A stretch of DNA of 54,693 nt from Sphaerospermopsis aphanizomenoides BCCUSP55. GTDB taxonomy: Bacteria > Cyanobacteriota > Cyanobacteriia > Cyanobacteriales > Nostocaceae. The notes under the pieces were generated by a model that was not told the DNA's origin, searched no databases, and saw only the letters and a program-made list of their open reading frames with translations. The position numbers and the translations under genes are program-made. Numbering within the stretch: position 1 is the first letter of the stretch; every line of letters begins with the position of its first letter. The stretch lies in NCBI RefSeq assembly GCF_001586785.1, contig NZ_LUFH02000026.1, forward strand, positions 1 to 54,693, written 5' to 3'. This document shows, one piece after another, positions 8,182 through 17,048 of this stretch.

Positions 8182-10140
8182 TTATTTGGAGATATTTTCC
8201 AATCGCTCACGAATTTTTTTGACGGTTGTGATCCCTTCATCAAGTGCTTGGAGTGATTTACTTAAGCTTTGACGTTCGCCCTCGATAACCTGAGTAATAC
8301 TATCCACAGACCTTTGGACAGAACCACGCAATTTATTGGCAACTTGTTCTTGCAGTCTCCTTGATACATCATCAGCTATCTGCCAAATTTGATCTTCTAT
8401 GTTACGTTTTGCCTTTTTTTCCTCCGCTTGACCAACCATAAAGCGGCGAACAGCCAAGAATAATGCACTACCAAGAGGAGTCAGAAAAGCGCCAATCAAA
8501 GCAGCAATTATTGCATCTACGGTGATGATACCAATAATATCGTCTATGATACTGCGCTGAATTTCCGAAGCGGCTTTGTTCGCTGCCTCTTCAAGCGCCC
8601 TGCTAGAACCTGTAAACCTAAAACTAGTCTCATCAAATGACTGAAGTGACACCCCTCTTGAAAACTTATCCTTGAGTACTTGGTTTTGCAGTTCAGCCAA
8701 CTGTGCCTTGAAAGTAGCTTCTAAAAGTTGACCAATTGCATCAGCTTCATTACGGACTGTGCGTTTAATATCATCCGTTCTAATGCTTTCATGTAGTAAA
8801 GCTTCAATCTCAGTCTGCCAGCGAGCTTTTAATTCTTCTTGAACAGATTTTGCACCAAATTTATCAGATCCCCACCACTCTTTAGGCCACAATCCTTTGA
8901 AGCGATCTATCACTGAAACACGAGGTTTCCACTGATCAAGACCATTTTTGATTTGATAAAACAAATCGTTTTTCAAACGATTTTGTAAATTATCTAAACG
9001 AGAGCTTAGGAGTAACATGATAGAGTTAGAATCAATCGCCACTTTAATGCCCATCTGTTCAAGCTTGGCAATCAATTGATCAACAGATCGTTTTGTTCTC
9101 TCGTTCTCAAGAATCTCTTGTACTTCAGACAACGAACGCTTCAAGATAATCTTGGGACGTTCTAGTTTAATTTGAATGCCTTCTTCCTCAAGAATATTTT
9201 TGAGGGCATTAATTACTTCATCAAGTTGAGTTAGTCCGTATTTATTATACGTTCCAGTATCTTCGTCCAACACCCTCTGACTTGTAGTAGCAGGAACTAT
9301 GGTCAGAGTGCGCTTAAATAGTTTACTTAAACCTTTGAACTTTCCATCTTTCCCTTTATTGCTATCGCCCGAGAGAATCCAATCTTTTTTTATTTCCCAC
9401 TGTCTCTTTTCTAGGTGATTTGGTAGGTCTCTCGTTACCGTGTTCCACTTGTTGACTACAATCAAGGCTTTCTTATTGGAGGCAGTTTCATCTTTTAACT
9501 CACTAGCATCTCGCAATCCAACGATGTGACGTACTACAAAATTATAGTCATCTCCAGTCAGGTCAGATTGAGCATTAGACAAGAAAATCACGCAATCAGC
9601 TTTATTTACGAAAGGAGCAAGAGTAGTATTATCATGAACAACTCCACCTGTGCCTGGAACGTCTACCAAGCGAATACAACTGGAATTAACTAAAAATTCA
9701 TAGACATTTGCCGTAGCTACTTCACCTGCAATTACCACATCATCACTTCCATCTTGAAAGTCTGTACTGGTGGAGCGAAGTGCTTGATTGAGTTGATCAG
9801 GATTCACATTCAAAAAATCGCAGATCATCGAAGTTTTTCCAGCACTTACTGCACCCATGAATACCAAAGTGAAGTAACGAACATTATCCTGACAATCCGA
9901 AAAGTCGTCTTTGAGTTTCTTTGTATATTCACGCAGAGTAGTTGTGAGAGCGGAAAATTCCGAGAATTTTTGAAGCTTATTACAATTCTGTTCTAACTGA
10001 GAGCAATAATCTTCTTTCAATTGAAAGATTGGTTGAAATTTTTGAGAAATATCTTCAATCAAAACTGGAGCAAAATCATCCAGCAAAGTGGTTGTATTGA
10101 TATTGACGCGAAAAGTTTTATAGCTTTGTGGTTGAGACAT
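8182..10140 (-). CDS. Dynamin-like GTPase (DLP-E) with membrane hairpin
   Basis: 652 aa. The GTPase domain shows G1 GAVSAGKT (96-103), G3 DVPG (160-163) and a G4-like NKWN (230-233), where Asn replaces the usual Asp that reads guanine. A long helical region follows. A hydrophobic segment at about 545-590 (IIDDIIGIITVDAIIAALIG, then a second stretch) resembles the membrane-inserting paddle of bacterial dynamins. Charged helices close the protein. It starts 28 bp after the upstream GTPase gene, so the two are probably cotranscribed and may form a heteromeric pair, as paired bacterial DLPs do. The likely role is GTP-driven membrane remodelling at the cytoplasmic membrane; the specific function is unknown. 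Confidence 0.8.
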   Translation of the reverse strand: MSQPQSYKTFRVNINTTTLLDDFAPVLIEDISQKFQPIFQLKEDYCSQLEQNCNKLQKFSEFSALTTTLREYTKKLKDDFSDCQDNVRYFTLVFMGAVSAGKTSMICDFLNVNPDQLNQALRSTSTDFQDGSDDVVIAGEVATANVYEFLVNSSCIRLVDVPGTGGVVHDNTTLAPFVNKADCVIFLSNAQSDLTGDDYNFVVRHIVGLRDASELKDETASNKKALIVVNKWNTVTRDLPNHLEKRQWEIKKDWILSGDSNKGKDGKFKGLSKLFKRTLTIVPATTSQRVLDEDTGTYNKYGLTQLDEVINALKNILEEEGIQIKLERPKIILKRSLSEVQEILENERTKRSVDQLIAKLEQMGIKVAIDSNSIMLLLSSRLDNLQNRLKNDLFYQIKNGLDQWKPRVSVIDRFKGLWPKEWWGSDKFGAKSVQEELKARWQTEIEALLHESIRTDDIKRTVRNEADAIGQLLEATFKAQLAELQNQVLKDKFSRGVSLQSFDETSFRFTGSSRALEEAANKAASEIQRSIIDDIIGIITVDAIIAALIGAFLTPLGSALFLAVRRFMVGQAEEKKAKRNIEDQIWQIADDVSRRLQEQVANKLRGSVQRSVDSITQVIEGERQSLSKSLQALDEGITTVKKIRERLENISK

Positions 10141-10168
10141 TGTTTTTCTCCTTGGGTTAGATGTTTCG

Positions 10169-11770
10169 CTACTGGTTACTTAGAAACGCTTGTTGGAAAT
10201 AATCAATCGAGATAAATTCTTCACAAAACGACTCTAAAGGATCAGCCAGAGATTTGTAGTACATCAATTCTTGGTATAGATTAACCTCCTCAATTCGATA
10301 TCGGAGAGTTCTAGAAATGCTATCTTTAAATTCTGAAAGCCAGCTAATTAAGTGACTATTTGCTTTACTTAAGTATTCACTTGACTGTTCCATGCTACGG
10401 TCAAAGGTGTATTTTTCTTTATCTAAAAACCAGTAATCATCAAAAGCATCCCATATTTCGTAGATAGAACTTTTTAGTGCTGATGTAATTGGCTCACTGT
10501 CAGGAGTAGATATTTGAAAACTACCAAACATACTCCTCGCAATGATTGAAACATTACTACGCAGGTTACTGGCTAAGTTATTAAATTCGGAAGCTATATA
10601 ATCTTGATATCTATCTCGACATTTACGCAATTTCTCCTTCTTCCGTTGAAAGTTTTCTCCCCGCCAAAATCTCTCTGCACTATCAGTAGTATAACCATTC
10701 ATCTCTGAAAAGCACGATTTATGAATTGACGCGCATCGCTCTAAAAATATAGTAACTTCACGCTCAAATGATTCAGCAATTTTTTCATATATTACTTGAA
10801 TTGTTGATGTCATTCGACTACTCAAATCTTGTATTTTTTTCAGCATGACGGAATAACTTGCTATAACAGGCAGATACCTAATCGCTACTTCCAGTAATTG
10901 ATATTCAGCCCGATTAATTGCTGTATTAGCATTAGCTTTGAGAGAAATTTCAATCACTCTTCTTAATTGATACTCTCGCTCAATGTTCAATTTTCTTCTT
11001 GCTTCCATTACCGAAAATGGTATGATATGAATTTCATAATTAAAAAGATTGGAAATTCCTTCAAACTCCATTTTTTGATTACCATATTTCAGAAAATCAA
11101 TGTATTTTTGAATTTGCTTTTGTTTTATATTTTCAGGTAAGTCTGATAAACAATCTATTTTATTAATGACAATCACAATTCGCTGTAAGCTTCCAGCTTT
11201 AATAATTTCACTGCTTTTCAGAAAATCGTAAAGGTGTCTTGGGATTGGATAACTAATATCAAGTACAAGTAAAAGCAAATTGGCTCGACGTATTATATTC
11301 CTGACAATTGCATCATCTTCTTCACATAAAACAGATCCCAGTCCAGGCAAGTCAATAATGAGAGTTTCTTCATCAATCTTTGCTTCTTGGGGTTGCGAAG
11401 TTTCACGAATACAGGCTTCCTGAAAAACATCTGACTCACCACGGTGCAACAGAAGATTGCCTATGGCAGATTTTCCCGTATTCAGCATCCCAACTAACGC
11501 AATAATCCTAAGATTACGATAGCTCTCAAGAAATTCCCAAAAGTCTTCTAATCTTTCAGTATCTTGCTCAACAAGTTCAGCAAGATTAACTGAGGTAAAG
11601 GTGGAAGATGAATCACTAGATAACAGAACTGTTTCTTCAGGAAGATTCGATAGAGCTTCAACTAATCGATCCTTCACTTTGGAAAGACTTATGAAATCAG
11701 CCATAATTTGATTTATTTCGCTTACACTAACTAATTGGTTGGGTTTTTTCGTTTTATTCACATCTTGCAC
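10169..11770 (-). CDS. Dynamin-like/Era-type GTPase (DLP-D), partner of DLP-E
   Basis: 533 aa. G1 GMLNTGKS (94-101), G3 DLPG (140-143) and a canonical G4 NKID (203-206) are present. The helical C-terminal half has no obvious hydrophobic segment, unlike its neighbour, which suggests a soluble partner. The GTG start at 11770 follows a G-rich run but is uncertain. Residues 4-14 (VNKTKKPNQLV) come from a 33-bp repeat seen elsewhere as non-genic sequence, so translation may really begin at GTG 11761 or at ATG 11704 (MADFISL). The gene is separated from the lipase gene upstream by an IS4-family element. Confidence 0.78.
   Translation of the reverse strand: MQDVNKTKKPNQLVSVSEINQIMADFISLSKVKDRLVEALSNLPEETVLLSSDSSSTFTSVNLAELVEQDTERLEDFWEFLESYRNLRIIALVGMLNTGKSAIGNLLLHRGESDVFQEACIRETSQPQEAKIDEETLIIDLPGLGSVLCEEDDAIVRNIIRRANLLLLVLDISYPIPRHLYDFLKSSEIIKAGSLQRIVIVINKIDCLSDLPENIKQKQIQKYIDFLKYGNQKMEFEGISNLFNYEIHIIPFSVMEARRKLNIEREYQLRRVIEISLKANANTAINRAEYQLLEVAIRYLPVIASYSVMLKKIQDLSSRMTSTIQVIYEKIAESFEREVTIFLERCASIHKSCFSEMNGYTTDSAERFWRGENFQRKKEKLRKCRDRYQDYIASEFNNLASNLRSNVSIIARSMFGSFQISTPDSEPITSALKSSIYEIWDAFDDYWFLDKEKYTFDRSMEQSSEYLSKANSHLISWLSEFKDSISRTLRYRIEEVNLYQELMYYKSLADPLESFCEEFISIDYFQQAFLSNQ
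11729..11761 (-). repeat. 33-bp NKTKK repeat, copy A
   Basis: On the minus strand it reads GTGAATAAAACGAAAAAACC and continues to AACCAATTAGTT, coding VNKTKKPNQLV at the N-terminus of the DLP-D reading frame. Other copies are at 23790-23822, 25867-25899 and 47162-47194, all in the same orientation. Confidence 0.8.
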
Positions 11771-11850
11771 CCCCCAGTCCTAACTAGCTTGGCACAATTA
11801 AATATAAGACCTCTCTCCAAATCTCTACCCCTCCCTGACCCTCTCACTTC

Positions 11851-13185
11851 AGGGGGCGACAAGCAAAGTGAAACCAAGATAGGCAAAGGGTTTGAGGTGA
11901 TAGACCCTCTGAAAAAATCTGGTGCTTATTGAGAATGGTATACAGTTATTAAGCGGATGTTTATAGGGTGCAATTTGATGGTAGAAAAGAATGGTCTCGT
12001 CAAAATAACAAGACCAAACAAAAAAATGCTACCGTCATTTTATCAAGAAATACTCGAAAAATACCTGAGTAACAAACAGTTAATCACCCTGAAAATGCTG
12101 GTGTGGGTACTTCAAACACAGAAAGAAGTCAGAATAGAAAGATTGGCTGCTAATCTACCATTACCAATACAAGAAAATAGCCGTCGTCGTCATATACAAA
12201 GATTTTTGAACTCTAATAAGTTGAGTGTAGTGTTGTTATGGTTTCCAATTATTTCAGCCATTTTAGCACGATTCTTTAAACCGCTCTCCCAATTGGTTAT
12301 TGCCATAGACAGAACCCAATGGAAAGACAATAATATTTTGATGGTAAGTGTAATTTATCAAAAAAGAGCATTACCAATATATTGGTGTCTACTAGATAAA
12401 GAAGGTTGTAGTAACCTTCAAGAACAACAAAAAGTATTACGTCCAGTAATTAGGTTATTGAAAAATTATCAATTAGTCATTATTGGCGATAGGGAATTTC
12501 ATGGTGCTGAATTAAGGAAATGGTTACATAGTCAGGGTTTGAAGTATATCTTCAGACAGAAAAAAGATACCACATTTCGAGAGAAAAGACAAAAATTCCA
12601 CCCATTGAGTACAATTCCAATTTATCCGGGAGGTCGGAGATTTTATGAAAATGTTAATCTCACACAAGAGCAAGGTTTTGGTCGTTGTAATTTAGCCGTT
12701 TATTGGAAACGAAAGTATCGCGGTCAGCAAGAATTAGAACCTTGGTATTTATCAACTAATCTCACTGATATCTCCACAACTATCAAAATATATGGTCAAC
12801 GTTTTGGGATTGAGGCGATGTTTAAAGATTGTAAAACTGGTGGTTATAATCTAGAAGGTTCTCAAGCTTCTCCTGATAGACTTATGCGGATAATTTTATT
12901 GATTGCTTTGGCAAAGACTTCTGCATGGTTACAAGGTCAAAAAACTCAAGCTCAAAGACAAAAATCTTATGTTTGTCGAATGAGTGAAAATAACAGAACT
13001 AGAAAAAGACATAGTGATTTTTGGATAGGTTTGTATGGTTCTAGTTGGATAGTTTCTATGAATGAGTGTCAAGAATTGGTCTTGGAAATGATGGCTTTAG
13101 TTCGCAATAAGATGCCATTTTATCAGCAGGGTCTGAGGGCTGTAATTCTTATCCAGCAACCTCTCTAGCTTCTTTGTCGCCCCCT
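11851..13185 (+). mobile_element. IS4-family insertion sequence
   Basis: The transposase gene is bounded by inverted repeats, AGGGGGCGACAAGCAAAG on the left (from 11851) and its near-complement at the right end (to 13185), giving about 1335 bp. I could not identify a target-site duplication. It sits between the lipase gene and DLP-D on the opposite strand and so probably interrupts a formerly continuous minus-strand transcription unit. Confidence 0.75.
11957..13168 (+). CDS. IS4-family DDE transposase
   Basis: 403 aa. The RNase H-like catalytic triad is visible: D118 in AIDRTQW, D178 in IIGDREF and E286. E286 lies in the IS4 signature Y(2)R(3)E(6)K (Y279, R282, E286, K293). The length is normal for the family and the reading frame is intact, so the element may be active. 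The ATG at 11957 was used; ATG 11978 (MVEKNGL) is an alternative. It catalyses cut-and-paste movement of the surrounding IS. Confidence 0.9.
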   Translation: MFIGCNLMVEKNGLVKITRPNKKMLPSFYQEILEKYLSNKQLITLKMLVWVLQTQKEVRIERLAANLPLPIQENSRRRHIQRFLNSNKLSVVLLWFPIISAILARFFKPLSQLVIAIDRTQWKDNNILMVSVIYQKRALPIYWCLLDKEGCSNLQEQQKVLRPVIRLLKNYQLVIIGDREFHGAELRKWLHSQGLKYIFRQKKDTTFREKRQKFHPLSTIPIYPGGRRFYENVNLTQEQGFGRCNLAVYWKRKYRGQQELEPWYLSTNLTDISTTIKIYGQRFGIEAMFKDCKTGGYNLEGSQASPDRLMRIILLIALAKTSAWLQGQKTQAQRQKSYVCRMSENNRTRKRHSDFWIGLYGSSWIVSMNECQELVLEMMALVRNKMPFYQQGLRAVILIQQPL

Positions 13186-13261
13186 CAATTTTTGACCATC
13201 TCCCCCGAAAAAAATCGCTCTCTGTTGGCACATAGGGAGATAACCAGGGGGTTAACGATGG

Positions 13262-14236
13262 TTAGTCTTCCTCGACATCATCCAAATTTGAAATGTAAGG
13301 TGGAAGTTTACCAAAACTAATTCTTTCTACATATTTGATGGCGCGATGTTCTTCTAATGAGGTTTGAATTAAGGTGTTTATTAACAATCGAAGTTTATTA
13401 TTAACACCTGCTTGAGATGGTGATTTTAATTGTGAAGCTAATAAACTAGAAATTTGCAGTATCAACTTAATATTAGGAAGGTTAGGTTCATTTCGTTCAA
13501 GAACCTGAAAGTTTTTATTAATACAATATTCGTTACCTACATGGGAATAGTCAGCCAGTGTTTGTAACAGTTCTGGTTTCCAATTAATAATTACTTGTTT
13601 TATTCCTGGGATTCTATTTAATAAAACAGCGATGATTTGCGGTAAGTTAGGAATGAAATCACCTATATTTCTAAATCTATATATGGGAGTATCAATAATT
13701 AATTTTATTGTGCTAACTGGTGGTGCGCCAAATGTATAAGTTTCCAATGTATAAGGTGCAATAGGTTTTAATTCGGTTTCACTAATTCGTTTAGTAATTA
13801 ATGTGGCCGCAGCACCACCTAAACTATGTCCGGTGACGAAAATATTTTTGTAGGCGTTTTCTTCTCTTTGGAGAAAGTCTTGTAATTGTTGCCAAAAACT
13901 TTTAACGTAAAGATTAAAACCGGAGTGAATTGCTTCTGAATTGGGGAATGCTAGTAAGTTAAAGAAGTAATCATCTAATCTTTCTGTACCTCTAATAGCA
14001 ATGACAATATCATTTTCTGTGGATAGTAGTAAACCACAACAAACTAATTCATCGGTATCAGTTAAAGGACGTGGTGCTGAGATAAATTCTATGGTTTGAT
14101 ATGGTGGAAAAAATGATGGAGAACCTGTTTTCAGGATATCGCTAACTATATCATTTCCTTGTTTATAGGCGACGTAAGCGAGTTGAGAAATACAAGCCAT
14201 TTCTAGGGTGCGTTGTCTGTCGGTGCATGTTTTCAT
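13262..14236 (-). CDS. Class 3 lipase-like alpha/beta hydrolase
   Basis: 324 aa. It has the nucleophile elbow GHSLG (136-140, S138), a family-typical FGAPPV block, and candidate triad residues D193 (NIGDFIP) and H232 (YSHVGNEY). The AIRGTE block (80-85) is the oxyanion-side motif of Lipase_3 proteins. I see no signal peptide, so it probably acts in the cytoplasm or on the inner membrane face. It is 34 bp from the coiled-coil gene and inside the dynamin island. A phospholipase working with membrane-remodelling GTPases is a plausible inference. The substrate is unknown. Confidence 0.85.
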   Translation of the reverse strand: MKTCTDRQRTLEMACISQLAYVAYKQGNDIVSDILKTGSPSFFPPYQTIEFISAPRPLTDTDELVCCGLLLSTENDIVIAIRGTERLDDYFFNLLAFPNSEAIHSGFNLYVKSFWQQLQDFLQREENAYKNIFVTGHSLGGAAATLITKRISETELKPIAPYTLETYTFGAPPVSTIKLIIDTPIYRFRNIGDFIPNLPQIIAVLLNRIPGIKQVIINWKPELLQTLADYSHVGNEYCINKNFQVLERNEPNLPNIKLILQISSLLASQLKSPSQAGVNNKLRLLINTLIQTSLEEHRAIKYVERISFGKLPPYISNLDDVEED

Positions 14237-14270
14237 GTTGGTTAATTTTTTGGTGGGTTTGATTGTGTAA

Positions 14271-14498
14271 TTATAGGGTTGTAGATTTATTGATTATAGT
14301 TTGTAATTCTTTCTGCACTTGTTCAAGTTCTTGGCGTTTTTGGTTAATAAATGCTTTTTCTATTTCCCGTTGTTCTAGAGTTTCTTGGTGAGCTTTTTCT
14401 TGTTGTTCTAGAATATTTTCATATATTGATATTGTTTCTTTAACAACTTCGTTGATCAAATCTGCCCCCAGAGGTGCTATTTTTTGGCTAATTCCCAA
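14271..14498 (-). CDS. Small coiled-coil protein
   Basis: 75 aa, almost entirely a predicted amphipathic helix: residues 20-70 are rich in Glu, Gln, Lys and Leu in heptad-like spacing (ENILEQQEKAHQETLEQREI). The start is a TTG with no clear ribosome site; a later TTG in the same frame is possible. It is 34 bp upstream of the lipase and in the same direction, so it may be a scaffold or regulator for it. I do not recognise a family. Confidence 0.55.
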   Translation of the reverse strand: MGISQKIAPLGADLINEVVKETISIYENILEQQEKAHQETLEQREIEKAFINQKRQELEQVQKELQTIINKSTTL

Positions 14499-14732
14499 TA
14501 GTAGGCATTTTCAGCTTCTAGCGTATAATCTGAGTATCTTTGCACTTAACCTTCATTCCCTAGCATTCATGGTGAAGGTTAGATGGTTTTCGGAGATGTC
14601 TATTGTGATTGGCGAGCGCAACAAGGCACTGGCGATCGCTTACATATCTGGCAGACCTCCGCGCCATCGCTCCACCACCAACTACTTTTGACCACACCCT
14701 GTTTTTTCACGACTTTTTCAGCAAAACCTAAG

Positions 14733-14816
14733 TAGGGTGTGTTACGGCTGTGTCAGGATTGGGGAGTGTAAGCAAATGAGGCCGTAACGCACCACTATCA
14801 CACGGTGCGTTACTAC
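14733..14816. repeat. Dispersed inverted repeat of the GGTGCGTTAC type
   Basis: GGTGTGTTACGGC (14736-14748) pairs with GCCGTAACGCACC (14781-14793), and a further GGTGCGTTAC lies at 14804-14813. It is just downstream of the DLP-C stop codon on the minus strand. Related GTAGGGTGCGT sequence occurs around 19069-19080 inside the doubtful N-terminus of DLP-B. This is a common style of intergenic repeat in Nostoc-type genomes and could double as a terminator. Confidence 0.6.
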
Positions 14817-14832
14817 CAACTACCTGCAAGAA

Positions 14833-16878
14833 TTAGACGCTCATAATTTCTACAAGTTGGTCAGCTAACCTTTGAGCATTACCCAGAATTTTTTCAGTTT
14901 CAGTACGAATCTGGTTGAGTTCTTGACGTTGAGCATCAGTGATTGCTTCATTTCTTCCCCGCTTATCGTTCAAATCATTCAAAGTTTTTTGGGTATTATC
15001 AAGAAATGTTTCTACTTCTTGACGTAGTGTTCGTTTTAACACTTCAAAAGGATTGGTGATCTGTTCATCAATTTTTTGTTCCAAGTGTTCTTCTTGGACT
15101 TTCTTTTCAATTTCCTGGAGTATTTTTTCGGTGTAATCTTTACGGAAATTTTCCACGCGATCGCGGCTAAATACAACTTCTGCTAGCTTACCACCAGTAA
15201 AAATTGAGATCACGCTCGTAGCAATTACTACAGGCCAAAAGGTGGCGGCTGTTAATCCGATAGCTCCAGTAATTAATCCGGCTAAGAAAAATGTACCGAG
15301 ACTAGCACCAGCACCAACCAGCGCACCTTTAAGTCCAGCTACACGATAGCCTGACCAAATACCACCAAATCCTGTAAACACTGATAAAGCAGCTGTAATT
15401 GCTTCTGCCGCACCACTGGTTGGACGAGTTGATCTACCTTCAATTCCCTCAAACTCCATTTGGATATTTGTGAGAGCCTGATCAACTGATTGAGCAAAGT
15501 CTTTTAATCGCTCAACTTCTTGATCAATTCCTCTTTGGACTTCATCCTGAATTTGCTGTGATAATTTATCAGAAGTGCGTTGCAGAGTTTTAGATACTTG
15601 TTCACCCAACTTTTTAGCTAGAGCTTTTTTGTTATTTACTTCCTTTGGCTCGATAGATGTTGATTGAATAGCCTCTTGGGCTGCTTTTTTTAATTCATTT
15701 CGCAGGTTATAAACTAGAGGACGCAGTAACATTTTGACGTTAGCCGCAGCACCATCAATCAGCCTCAGTTCTTTTGTTTGTCGCTCTCGAACAGTAGCAA
15801 TTTCAGCTACACTCCTGTCATAAGCCAGTTGAAACTCTTGTTGGTTCATTTGTATGGCTTTTTCTTGAATACTAATGCTAGAGATAATTTCTTGAGCCGA
15901 AGCAATAACGCGATTAACAGGTACTTGCAAAACAATTATACCCCGCTCCTGTGTGAGAAATTTTTCTAACGCGCTTTCAAATTTCTTAAAACCACTCTTA
16001 GTTAATAACTCATCATCTCCTCTTTGTTTAGCATCTAAAGCTTGTTTGACATAAAGACCAAATACTTTAGGTTCACCAATCTTTTGTTTGTAAATCTTAT
16101 ACTCTTCAGAATCTTTACCAAACTGTTCTTCGGCTCGAATCAGTACATACTTTTCAATACGAGCTTTAACATTTTGCAGTACGCGCTCGGCTTGTTCTGG
16201 TGTATAGTTATCCCAAACATTGACGACAAAAATCACCCGCCCTAAATCATTGGTGAGTAGCTTATTTTCTAATAAATCCCGCTCAAATTCGGAAAAAGGT
16301 GCTTGAGCTAAAATAATCATGATCGCTGCATCAACCTGGGGTAAAACTGATAGGGTAACTTCAGTCATATTTTGGTCATCATTCAGCCCTGGTGTATCAA
16401 TAACTTCGATACTATTCTGACAGTATGGGATAGGATAAGAAACGACAGCTTCTTTAATTGATTCAGCTTTTAGTTCAGATTCTGGTGTTAGTTTGGTGAC
16501 ATAATTCGTGAGGTTATCAATTGGGATCTGTTCTTCCCTGCCATTTTTGAAAATGATTTTTACTGAGGGTGTAACCCCATATGTGACACGGTTTAATGTT
16601 GCTGAACAAGGTAAGATATCAGATGGTAAAATTTCTTTACCCAATAAAGCATTAATAAAAGTGCTTTTACCGCGTTTAAACTCCCCCACAATAGCAACAG
16701 AAAAAGTTCTTTCTGCTATTCGATTTAAGACTTCATCAATTAATTCAACGGATTTATTCAGCTTGAGTTTTTCGGAATAACCACGTAATTTTGTTAAATC
16801 ATCGATGAGTGTACGTTCAACTTTCTTGTATTCGATTACAGAATCAAGGTTGATAGTTTGTTCATATGTAGCTGTCAT
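14833..16878 (-). CDS. Bacterial dynamin-like protein (DLP-C), Nostoc BDLP type
   Basis: 681 aa, close in size and layout to the structurally studied Nostoc punctiforme BDLP. G1 is GEFKRGKS (65-72), G3 is DTPGLND (from 161), and the G4 position reads NVWD (220-223), missing the usual Lys. After a long helical neck, a hydrophobic paddle spans about 500-570 (ALSVFTGFGGIWSGY, GALVGAGASLGTFFLAGLIT, WPVVIATSVISIFTGG). The C-terminal 100 residues are coiled-coil. It likely tubulates or fuses membranes in a GTP-dependent way. DLP-B lies 170 bp upstream and shares sequence throughout, so the two are probably duplicates. Confidence 0.87.
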   Translation of the reverse strand: MTATYEQTINLDSVIEYKKVERTLIDDLTKLRGYSEKLKLNKSVELIDEVLNRIAERTFSVAIVGEFKRGKSTFINALLGKEILPSDILPCSATLNRVTYGVTPSVKIIFKNGREEQIPIDNLTNYVTKLTPESELKAESIKEAVVSYPIPYCQNSIEVIDTPGLNDDQNMTEVTLSVLPQVDAAIMIILAQAPFSEFERDLLENKLLTNDLGRVIFVVNVWDNYTPEQAERVLQNVKARIEKYVLIRAEEQFGKDSEEYKIYKQKIGEPKVFGLYVKQALDAKQRGDDELLTKSGFKKFESALEKFLTQERGIIVLQVPVNRVIASAQEIISSISIQEKAIQMNQQEFQLAYDRSVAEIATVRERQTKELRLIDGAAANVKMLLRPLVYNLRNELKKAAQEAIQSTSIEPKEVNNKKALAKKLGEQVSKTLQRTSDKLSQQIQDEVQRGIDQEVERLKDFAQSVDQALTNIQMEFEGIEGRSTRPTSGAAEAITAALSVFTGFGGIWSGYRVAGLKGALVGAGASLGTFFLAGLITGAIGLTAATFWPVVIATSVISIFTGGKLAEVVFSRDRVENFRKDYTEKILQEIEKKVQEEHLEQKIDEQITNPFEVLKRTLRQEVETFLDNTQKTLNDLNDKRGRNEAITDAQRQELNQIRTETEKILGNAQRLADQLVEIMSV

Positions 16879-16921
16879 GGCTTCATGCTCCTGAATAATC
16901 TAAAAACTGATGTAATTTAAT

Positions 16922-16987
16922 TGGGAATTTGGTTTTGGTTAACAAGAATGCTAATGGGAATTTGGTTTTGGTTAACAAGACTGCTAA
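16922..16987. repeat. 33-bp tandem duplication between two DLP genes
   Basis: Two adjacent 33-bp units starting TGGGAATTTGGTTTTGGTTA differ at one position (aagaat versus aagact). They lie in the 5' region of DLP-C and could alter its promoter spacing. Confidence 0.85.
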
Positions 16988-17048
16988 AAAGATTTACCCA
17001 GAATCCCAAAATAATTGCTTCATGTTGTTATCGTGATGAAAACTGCAT

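Noticed and set aside
7742-8272. Short plus-strand frames between the CHAT and dynamin genes
   Set aside because: They run across the MITE and hairpin and into the antisense of DLP-E; none resembles a protein.
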